A stretch of DNA of 64,000 bases from Motacilla alba alba (Eukaryota > Chordata > Aves > Passeriformes > Motacillidae): positions 11,962,149 through 12,026,148 of the forward strand of contig NC_052027.1 in NCBI RefSeq assembly GCF_015832195.1, in the 5' to 3' direction. The position numbers and the translations under genes are program-made. Below the pieces are notes generated by a model, which was given only the letters and a program-made list of their open reading frames with translations, made no database searches and was not told the origin of the DNA. This document shows positions 10,240 through 20,509 of this stretch, one piece after another (position 1 is the first letter of the stretch; each line of letters begins with the position of its first letter).

Positions 10240-12496
10240 CAGCACCATTTTATAGACTTTTATTTCCAAATCTGGTGCTTCCATTATACACTTTTACACA
10301 GCCAAAGGGGGGCGTGGGCATCTCCCCACTCCCTGCCAACAGAGTCAGGAGACAGAGAGAGGAAAAAAAAAACCCAACCAAATCCCCCAAAGGAAAAAAT
10401 CCAAACTCAAGGAGGATGCTCCCCAGAGCCCAGGTCACAGCACTACAATCAGGGACCAAGCTGCAGACTGGTCTGCAAGAAGCAGCTATCTGCTTCTTGA
10501 CTGGCCCAGCTCTGCAGGGATGGCCACCAGCCCTGCAGGGATGGCCACCATCTCTGCTGCTCTCTTCTTTTTGGCACTTGACACTTGCTCTCCATTTGGC
10601 AGCAGCATAAAGAGCCCTGTGCCCAACTAGGCAGAAACATGGCCCCACAGTGCGGCAGGGACAGGACCCCAGGACTCTGGTGCTGGCACCGCACAGCCGG
10701 AGAGAAACTTGTAAACGAGCTTGTTTCCAAAGGCAAAGATGGGCAGCATGGAGGTGCCTGGCTGTCCCAGCATGTGGGGCCAGCAGGCTTTCCCTCTGCA
10801 CACTGGTCCCAAATGGCATGTAAACATGTCAGCAGGCCTTTCTCTCCTCATCCCTGGGAAAAGGATGACAGTGAGCCTGCCTCATCAGGGCTGTGCTGGG
10901 GACCCAGGGCACCCCCAGTCACTTGCCCTTCTGTTCCCTCCATACTCTCCCCACTGACTTGGGGAGGCAGCCAAGAGGCCTTGGCCTCCCTAGAGGCATG
11001 AGGACAGCAGCATGGGTCCCCTCCTGTAAACATGTCAGGCTGGGCTACAGTAGATGCCACGGCAGTGTGGTAGTAAGGCAGTAAAGAGCACATGGTCATG
11101 CAGCCCTGAGAGCACCTGGGGGGTGAAAAAGGGAACATGCTGGCCCTGCTGAGCCAAATGCCCTGGCCTGAGGCTGAGGTAGGCACAGAGGAGTGCCATC
11201 TCACAGCACAGCCAGGGGTCAGGCCCCAGGCTGACCAGAGAAACCATCTGGGTAGCCTGAATTTCCAGAGAGGGCAAAGTGCTGTTTATCTCCATCTCCC
11301 AAAATTCAGGCCACTCTGAGCTGGAGTCCTTTGCTACTTGGGGAGAGCAGGTGTACACAGAGCCCCCAGGGAACCAGCTAGATACAACTTTTGTGGGTAA
11401 TGCTGGACCCTGAAAATGGAGCCACATCATGCTCCTGTGGAGGTTAGTCCTCTGCAGAGTGAGGACTGGCTCTGGGAAAAGCCAAGCCTGCCGCTAAGCA
11501 GGGCAAGGGTCATCCAGCTCCTTTACCAGACCCACAAACCAACAGAAGTTTGTTCTGTAACATGCAGGCTAAAGAGCACAACACCCAGTGGGTAAAAACA
11601 CAGTGCCCACTTGCTGAGCTGAGGAAACCAGCACTGATGGGAGTGGGACCATCCTGGTACAGGGCAGGACCGCACAGCAGAGCTTGTCTCCTTCCCAGCA
11701 GGTTCCTAGTGCTGAATTTGCTGCCCCATTCACACGTGCTCTCGCTGGCACACAGCCCCAGCTCACAGATGGGGCAGCCCCAAGGGCTGGTTCCACGGCA
11801 GGGCAGGGGGAGGCCTGGCTGCAGGGGGCTGAGGGACACCAGGCAGGCAGAGACAGAGTTTGGAGCTGCACAGTGGGAGGGCAGGGGGGGCAACAAGACC
11901 AGCTGCCCTGCAGGGGGGATGGGACAAAGCACTGCCAGCAAAGCCTTAAGGACTGCCTGGCACTGTTTTTCCAGTCCACTGGGATTGTGGTTCTAGTAGT
12001 CCCAGGGAAACTGGCAAGGGGTTGTTGGTGAAACAAATGCTCCAGGTCCTGGGAACAGACCATCCGTAAAAATAACAATAGAAATTTCTCTTCTCTCTGA
12101 TTACAAAGATACAAAAGGATAGAAAACCCTCCCTGTCCCCATATCCTAGGCTCCGTTTCTGTCCCCCTGCCACTGCCCACCCTTCACACGCACACAGGCA
12201 CACCCCACACACAAACAGCTCGCAGAGAAAGACCTTGGCCCCAGGGGGTCGGAGATGCCACCCTCGCCCAGTACTACCTGTCGCACCAGGCAGGTGACGG
12301 AGAGCATAGTGCCAGCTGAGAGCCTGGAGGCTCCTGGCAGCCCTGAGCCCACAGGGCAGGGGAAAGCAGGGTTGGTTTTGGGCCTCTGACAACCATCAGT
12401 TCTGGCCCCTGCTCCATGGGGATACCAAACCTCAGCTGGCAGTGCCTGGTGAAGAGCCCTGCTTCTTCCATCTCTCTTGTGATCGGTTTCGGCCCC
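10240..12496 (-). other. CELSR3: CELSR3 3' UTR
   Basis: Runs from the TGA at 12497-12499 to the poly(A) signal at 10259-10264. It carries three matches to the miR-30 seed on the transcript strand (10819-10826, 11025-11032, and a 7-base match at 10710-10716) and one let-7 match (11175-11182). A 20-base unit is repeated in tandem near 10,510-10,550. Confidence 0.6.
10259..10264 (-). terminator. CELSR3: CELSR3 poly(A) signal
   Basis: Minus-strand AATAAA followed by an A/T-rich stretch. It places the CELSR3 transcript end near 10,240, about 2.3 kb beyond the stop codon. Confidence 0.6.
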
Positions 12497-15400
12497 TCAG
12501 GAATGGCCATCGTTTCTCATTAGTCTTCTCAGAGGAAAGAAAAACAGTGTTAAGCCATGGCATCTCTCCTGGGCTCCAGCACCCTTTCCCCACTATGCCA
12601 GATGGGGACAGGGCAGAAAACCTGTCCCGTGTCAGGGCAGGAAGAACTGTCTCTGAGTCCCTGAGATAAGCGAAGAGGGAAGGAGGGACAGAGTGGGGTG
12701 GAGTGGGAGCAGTACTAGCAGGGAGCAGAGCTAGAGGGAAAAAGTGACATACTGGAACAGCATGCCTGGGGAGAAATGTGGCTGGGGAAGGCAGGGCTTC
12801 CCTAGGACTTGGGCTCCCTCCTCTCCAGCCAGCCCGGCCCTTGCATACATCCATTGGTACTTAGAGCCAGCACTGACCAAGGGATCAGCCAGGAGGCCAG
12901 CCTAGCTGCACAGAGCATCTTCCCTGAGTACCCACAGGCCACAAGCAAGGGCCATCATCTCTTGGGCAGAGAGGACAGACTCACATACACAGAGGCTTCT
13001 GCTTGTGCTGCACTACAAGCGTCTGGAGCTGTCACACCTGAGGCATCTCCCTGCCCCTGCCCAGTCACTATTCAGTCCAGGAGACACCTGCCACTCACCC
13101 AGGGAGCTCACCCTTACACAGTCCTCTCCCTCCAAACGAAACATCTTTGGGAAGAAGCCAGGCAGGGGGACAATGCACAAGAGCAGCTGAACAAGACCGG
13201 CTGAGGAAGGAAGGAAACCACTTACTCTGAGTCTGGTGAGAGCTCTGAAATGCTGTGGGAGGTGGCAGAATGAGGTGTTGAGGGACACACTGCAGAGGGC
13301 GTTGAGGTCTGCATGGCAGAGGGGGTGGCGGTGGTCTGGGGGCCTGAAGGTGTGCTGGAGGATTGCACCGAGGACAGGACGGAGGAGTTAAAAGAAGCAA
13401 GGATGGAAGAAAGGATATCTAACTGTTCAGTGGAAGGATGTCGGCTGGGAATGGCCTCCAGGTTCTCCCTAGAATGCTGCCTCCTTGACAGCGGTTCCAG
13501 GCTTTCCCTAGACAGCTGCCTCCGAGAGAGACTCCCCAGGTTGTCCTGCGAGGGCTGCCTGCTAGGCACTGTGTCCAGAGGCTCTCTGGAATTAGATCTT
13601 CTGGACAAAAAGTCCAGCTGTTCCCTTGAAGCTTGTCTAGCTGATGCTAGCAGATCCCTTGAAGGCTGTTTTCTAGAAAGCAAATCCAATTGCTCTCGAG
13701 AAGTATCCCGACTTGGCAACATGTCTATTTGGTCTCTGGACACTTGCCTACTTGGCAATGTGTTTAGCCACTCTCTAGAGACTTCTCTTACTGGCCCACA
13801 GTCTAGCTGCTCTCTTGACCCAAATCTGCAGGGTAAAGTGTCAAGGCAGTCTCTGGAGCCCTGCCTCCGGGGCAGCGTGTTCCCATGATCTCTCTGACTG
13901 GGCCGAGCAGCGAGCAGATCCAAGTTCTCCCTAGATGCATGTCTGCTTGGGATGCTTTCCAGGTGTTCAGTAGATCCATGCCTGCTGGGGATAGTGTCCA
14001 GCTCCTCTCTGGACCCATGCCGACTGGGCACAGCTTCCAAGCACTCTCCTGAGTTGTGCCTGCTCAGCTGCTCCCGGGACATCTGTCTCCTCATCAGCAT
14101 GTCAAGCTGCTCCCGGGACGAGTATCTGCTGGCCGGCTGTGACAGACTGCCGGCCCCAGAGTAGATCCTGCCATAGGAGGCAGCGGGGACAGCCCTGTGA
14201 CCCAGCGTGGACGTCTTGTACCACGTCAGCTCGTTGGTCATCCTGCCAACGGATGGCAAGCCCTGGAGAGTTGGAGGGTACTGGAGGCGGTTCTTCAAAA
14301 TCCCTGTACCGGACAGAAAGAGAAGTCAAATATTTGCACAACAGCAAGAAGAGCAGGAAGGCCAGGGAGACACCTCTCCAAGGGTAGGGCCACACAGATC
14401 TGATTCTGAGCTTTCAGTGTCACGTCAACCTGAGACAGGCAAGGCCACCCTTGCCCGCTTGCTCCAGATTGTTACCTTTTCTCTGCCGTTGGGTCTGGGT
14501 GAGGGAGTTCTCATCCCCACTGGTCAAAGCCAGGTCTGGCTGATTATTGTTGGCTGCATCCTTATTGATGTCAAATCCCAGCTTCCGCTCAGAGCCCCAC
14601 TTCTGCAGGGAGCAGGGGTGAACCTCGCACTCGCCCAGAGCTGGCCAATATGACATGAGGTCATTGCCATCCACATCTGATGAACGACACAGCAAATCAG
14701 GCCCCAGAGAAGAGGGAGAGAATATTTCCATGAGCAGCAATTGAGCTGTCATCACAAGACATGAATGGCCTGACTCTCCAGGGAGCTGAGCTCATTCTTT
14801 TCCCTGCCAGAGCCCCAGGACTTGCCTTTGGGCGTGGTGTTGGCAGGGTTAGTGAGGAGGCGCTCGCTGTGTGCCGCCCGCTTGAGCTGGCGCTGGAAGC
14901 GGCCCCGCAGGCGAACGTTCTCCTCGCTCTCTGAGGACGGGATGGAGAGGCTGCGCTCTTCATCCAGAGACAGGTCACTGTCCGAGTCCGAGTCCTGGTC
15001 TGTAGGAACACGGTGTGTTGGGGAGACATTTGGAATGAAGGTGGGAGAGGTTCCTGCTGACAGCACCAGGAAGGCAGAACCACCCCAGGCTGACCACGTT
15101 CGTGAGTTGCCCCTACCCTTTGTTCCCCCTCCCTCAGCAGCAGCCTGTGCCAGCTCCCTTGGCCCCATCACCAGGTACCTGTGAGAGGAGCCCAGCTCCA
15201 CCTCATTGCATCTTCCTGCAAGGCAGCTGCAAATAGCACTAAGATCCCCTCTGCCTCCGCTTCCAGGCTGAGTAAACCCATATCCCTTAGCCTTTGCTTG
15301 CCTGTCCCACACCCCACCCCCAGCTGGTCTAGCTCCAGTGAGTCAAATGTCTGTGCTGTACTGGAGAGCCCAGTGTCCCCAGAGATCCCACAACAGCCCA

Positions 15401-15961
15401 TGTCCCCTCTGTTGCCTCCCCTATTTCTACTCCCTTGGGGACTGGCTATGCCCTTTGCCATCTGCCCATGAGGAGGCTGTGCTAAATGACACAATGGCTG
15501 CCTCTCCCTCCTACCTACCATGTGTTTGGAAGTTGCAGCTGAACACGGGGTGCTAAGATGTAACTATACAGCCAGAGCCTGCACCAGGAAGAACTTCCCA
15601 AACTCAGGAACAGGGCTGAGCCTTACCTCCCCCAGCATCACGGTGGAACATTGCCATGTCGATGTCTGTGGGGCCGGCGTGAGCCAACAGGCTGTGATCC
15701 AGGGCTGAGCCCTGACGTGCTGCCATGTTGTCTCTGAAAGAGAGGAGGCTCAAGCTGTCACAGTGGCAGGAGCCTCTGGCTCTGCCCAGGCCCTGCTGGC
15801 CCCAGAGCCCTGGCTGCTCCCTACCTGAGGTAAGCGCGCTGGCTGGAGTGGGTGCGGGCAGAGCGCACGCTGCTCACTGAGGACACTGTGGAGGCCCCCA
15901 GGGTGATGCGGATGAGCCCGCTCTCCTCAAACAGTGCTGTGTTGTTGTAGGCGTTGGGGCC
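12497..15961 (-). CDS. CELSR3: CELSR3 exons 30-35: cytoplasmic tail
   Basis: Exons at 15961-15825, 15733-15627, 14999-14826, 14676-14476, 14303-13226, 12524-12497 (residues about 2586-3159). An acidic serine block (DQDSDSDSDLSLDEERSLS) precedes DVDGNDLMSYWPALGECE, both typical of CELSR3. Exon 34 (1.08 kb) carries about 19 copies of a 13-residue unit and then a Ser/Thr-rich stretch ending SISELSPDSE. The intron between exons 32 and 33 appears to use a GC donor. The final exon codes nine residues ending in DGHS, close to the mammalian EGHS end. Confidence 0.93.
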
Positions 15962-18900
15962 CTGGGGAGGAGGGAGAGGGCATGTGCCCTGTTAAGGAGT
16001 TGCCATGGCAGCCCGAGGAAAGTGGGGATATCCCTGTCAGCTCCTGTCCCAGACATGCAGCCTGAGCCCAGCACCCTGGGCTGCTCTGCTCTCGCCCACC
16101 TGTGCGCTCCTCGTGGCCTCCTCGCTCTGCCCCTTCTTGCCGAGGCAGGCCAGCTGCCATGCCTCCCGCACCTCCTCATTCAGCACACAGAACAGGACCA
16201 GCACTGCCAGGCCCTGTGGGGAGAGATGCCTTGAGAGACAGCCCTTCACTGCCAGCTGACCTGCTTGCCCACAGTGCCAGCAGCAGGCTCCGCCCTGCCT
16301 CCTCCCGGGCCACCGGACTGGGATGCACCAAAAACCCCAAATACCAATGAGCGCTAGCATCCATAGTGGCCTGGATGAGGGAGGAACAGGTGGGGTGTCC
16401 ACCTGTCTGGCAGTGGTCAAGAAGCAAATGGCAGGGTCCCCTGCAGCCACATCAGCCCCAGTGGTGGGAGAAGGTTGGCAGGGTGCTGCCATGGATCATA
16501 TTTTGAGTGTCCAACACCTCCATCACATTCTCTTACTCTGCCCTCTCAGGACATGGAGGCGCCTTCCCTCCAGATGGTACTTGCTATCCCTTGGATGTTA
16601 CCTCTGAACCAAATGCCTTGCAGCCACCTCCTGCTCCATGTGACTGCTCACGCCAGGCACAGCAGCAAGGAGTGGCAGGAGTCACTCAATGCCACAAAGG
16701 TGACAGCAGAAGGGACAAGCAGCTCAGCAAGATGTTGGGAGCTCAGCACAGGGCACCCATTCTCCACAGACGGCCGTGGGGACCACAGGGATGCTCTCCT
16801 GGGCTGACCCTTGCCCTCCCCAGCAGAGGCCGGGCAGTTACCTGGAGGCTGCAGAGGACAGTGTAGAAGTAGTGGAAAGCCAGGACACTGTTGTTGACAG
16901 CCAAGAGGCCAAAGAGCCAGGTAGTGCTAATAACTAGAAGCAGAACAAAGGAGCTCCGTAACGTCATGCTGGAGAGAGAGAGACAGACAGGGACACAGAC
17001 ACACACCGAGAGGTTAGTGCGTACTGTTAACCTACAGCCTAGTGCTCACTGAGATCCAGAGGGGAAAGCTCCTGCTGAGACCTCCCTGCTGTGCCCAGCA
17101 CTGCCGGCACATCCCTGCACAGCGGCCCCAGCTTCCCCTGACTCCCAGGCCTTCCCTTCTGGATCACACATGGCAAACACAGGGGCCAAAATGACACTGG
17201 AGGTCATTTGGAGCCACAGAGAGCTCAGCCATGCTCCAGGGCTGGCTCAGAAGGAGTGGGGAAAGGTCTCAGGAGCATGTAGGAGAGGAAGAAACAGGTG
17301 TTCATAGCTGACAAGGGCTGAGTGCTGAATCCAAGCAAACACAAGAGGTGGCTGTGAGGGCAGGTGGTGAGAGGGGACCAGTTGGGAGGTGAATGTGAAG
17401 ATGGGGACATAGGAACTAGAAAGGATAAAGTTTAGGAAGGGTTAATGTGGCTGGCAGGTGTGGGAGAGGAGAGTGGCTGCAAGGCTGACACTGATGCACA
17501 GAAGGGCCCTCTGCAATGGTAGAAGGAGGAGGATGGTCACTGAAAATGCTAAAATCCACTAGCTGCCAGAGCTCTGGAGTTTGGCCACTAATACTCACAG
17601 AACCGATTTCTTCTTGGTCTCCTTTTGGCCTGGGGAACAGGACATCTTGGCCACAAGCAGGAACATGACCCCATTCATCTGAAAGTGTTGGCACTGATTA
17701 GAAGCTGTGCCAAGGGCTGGCTCTGACCTGACCTCCCCACTGCAGACTCCAGGTTCGCCAAGCCCTGCAAACATCCCCTCCTTTCCCCTTCATGCCCGAG
17801 CTGTGGCCTCCCCCAGGTTTGGCTAGAGTGAGGAGGGACAAAAAGAGGGCCTCTAACTGAGGGAGAGGGACACAGAGAATGGGACAGGCAGTGGGCAGCC
17901 AAGGAGGGGTGAGTGCCCATGGTGCAGAGAAGGGAGGCAGGAGAGGGTTGTGGGTGAAACAGGACAGGGTTTTACCACAATGACGACAGTAATGGGGCCT
18001 GCAAAGCTCCAGACCAGCTTATCATGAATGGAAATCCAGCAGAAGTCGGGGTTCCCGTAGCCCTCAGGATCCAGGCCAACGGCCAGCCCTGCAGGAGGAA
18101 GGGAGAGGTCAGGTCCAGACCCAGCAGCCTTGGACTTGTCCAAACCATGTCAATCCCGTGCCAGCACTATCAGCAGTGAAGGGGCTTTCTCCCTGCTCCT
18201 TGCCACATGCATAGGCTTCCCCACCACAGGGGGAAGGAGTCAGGACTGTGAGACTCAGCAATAGGGACTTTATTTCCTTCTCCTCAGATGTCCCTGACAC
18301 AGCCCAGTCCAGGAGGCATTCACTGCCAGCAACAGGTCACCCAAGTATGCAGGCTTGGGAAACCAAGAGACATTAACTAGAAGACCTGAAGAGATGTGCT
18401 GACAAATTACTTATCCTTAGGAGGCAAGATGACAGCCCTTGATACATGGTCCCCTGACCACCACAGCACTGCCTGTTGCCAGCACTGCTGACCACGACAA
18501 GCCCACCCTCAGCTCTCCACCGTAGATGAGCTGGGCAACACCAGGTGGTCAGGGACTGCTGAGAAGCAGCACGGCTGGTTTGGGCATGGCTGCAGCACAA
18601 GCAGCTCTCACCGGTGATGATGGCAGGCACCCCCCAGCCGATGGCGTAGTAGAAGCGCATGGCCCCGAAGTTGACGTTGCGCGCTTCGGTCTGCATGCGG
18701 TAGATGTGGAGGCCCTGGACAAAGAGCCAGGCGAAGGTGGAGAGGAAGAAGCAGTGGAGGAGGATGGCAATCACAGTGCAGAGAAACTGCAGAGACAAGA
18801 GTGACTTAGAGATGGTCCCACTGTGCCAACGGTAATGGCATCATCCACACCTCACCCCCATGGGTAGACGCGTTCAAGCCCACAGACCTGGTTCTCAGTG

Positions 18901-20475
18901 CGGTTGATACCCAGGAGAAAGAGCAGCTCAGAGAAGAAGAGGGTGACTGATATGTTGGAGTGGATGCCTCGTGTGTTGGACTTGAGGCCTTTGAGGCAGG
19001 TCAGAAAGGAGAAGGTCAGCAGCAGAGACACCAAGGAGAGAGACACCAAGGAATAGGTGACAATTGCCAATGTCTCCAGATCACCTTCCAGTTGCTGCAG
19101 CAGCAGAGAACCAAAGGCAAACAGCAGTGTTAGGGGCAAACACAGGAAGCTTGCAGAACTCTCAAACTCTGTTTGTGTCCCACATGGAATTTTTTGCCTG
19201 CACCTAGGATATTTTCTGTCTGTGCTGGGACCCAGCTGCTAGCAGTCCCCACCATCACCCACAGTCCCACAGGCTGAGGTTACCTCTCGGTGTGAGCTGT
19301 CCATCAAAACCCCAAAGGTGCCAAACTGGGAGCACTGGCAGTGGACATGGGTGGTGTTTCGGTACACGAGCTCGCAGTCCCTGGCTGTCCAGAAGCCAGA
19401 GGGGTTGGTCCTGCAGCCACCAAAAAGCAGAGTGCACTTAGGAGAGAAGACACACAAATGTGTGGGGGGGGGCAAGAACCACAGAGAAGAGGGATGACTG
19501 ACAAGGCTCTTCTGCCAGCAGATACAACTGCTCTCCTAAAGTGGAAATATGGGAGCCAGAGCATGGATGTGACACTGAGGGAAATGGGTTAGTGGTGGAC
19601 TTGGCAGTGCTGGGTTAATGGTTGGACTCAATGATCTTAAAGGTCTTTTCCAAACTAAATGATTTTGACCCTGCTGTGCCCTCTCAAAAGAAACAAATCC
19701 CATGGGATAGGGCGGAACCCCCCCATCCCAGTGCTGCTCAGGGAAACTTGGGGAACGAGGAGGTGTGTGGGGAAAGCAGCTCAGAGAGAGTGGCCCAGTC
19801 ATGCTCAACTCACAGGTTGGAGTGGTTCCACTGGACACAGAGAGGTTTGCTCCTGTTGGCTGTCTCCAGCAGGTAAAATTCCAGCACAAGAGGGGTGTCC
19901 AAGGGTCCTTGCAGGAAGGTGTGATTGCTGAAGACAGACACACTCACAATGGGGGAGTTCATCACAGGATTCTTGGGGAGCCTGCAAGGAGCAACAGAGC
20001 TCTACCATCACTATCACTGTGTGGCAGCTACAGACCCTCAGAGACTTCTCAAGTGTCCTGCTCTGACATCTGAGAAGGAAGAGCTCTGCTCAGAATACAA
20101 CATGGGGCTGGGAAACATGGCACAGAGCAGCACCAAGGCTGGGAATCAAACCCTCACCATTACAGACAGACTTGGCAACTGCCAAGGGGAACAGAACAGA
20201 GTCCAGCCAGCCCCTCTCCCCTCGTGCTTGTGGGGGCAAAGGGGAGGAGGAGGTACCTGACGCTGCGGCGATCCACTTGGTAGCGTGCAGGCAGCAGCCC
20301 CCCGAGGGTGCGGTACATGATGAGGATGACCACAGTGAGAGTGGGCTCGGGATCTGGCAGCACCTGCCTCGGGGAGGAGTTCTCCACAGTGTAGTTCCCT
20401 TCACCCCCAGCCAGCGTGGGCACTGCTGTGGGGACAGCTGGGGCACACAAGGGGGAGGTGAGAACACACACACAT

Positions 20476-20509
<34 letters not shown>

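Noticed and set aside
10510..10550. Two tandem copies of a 20-base unit in the CELSR3 3' UTR
   Set aside because: Only two copies, ordinary local duplication.
13313..13888. A 191-codon plus-strand frame with SRxSLExCL repeats
   Set aside because: Reverse-complement image of the 39-bp CELSR3 tail repeat.
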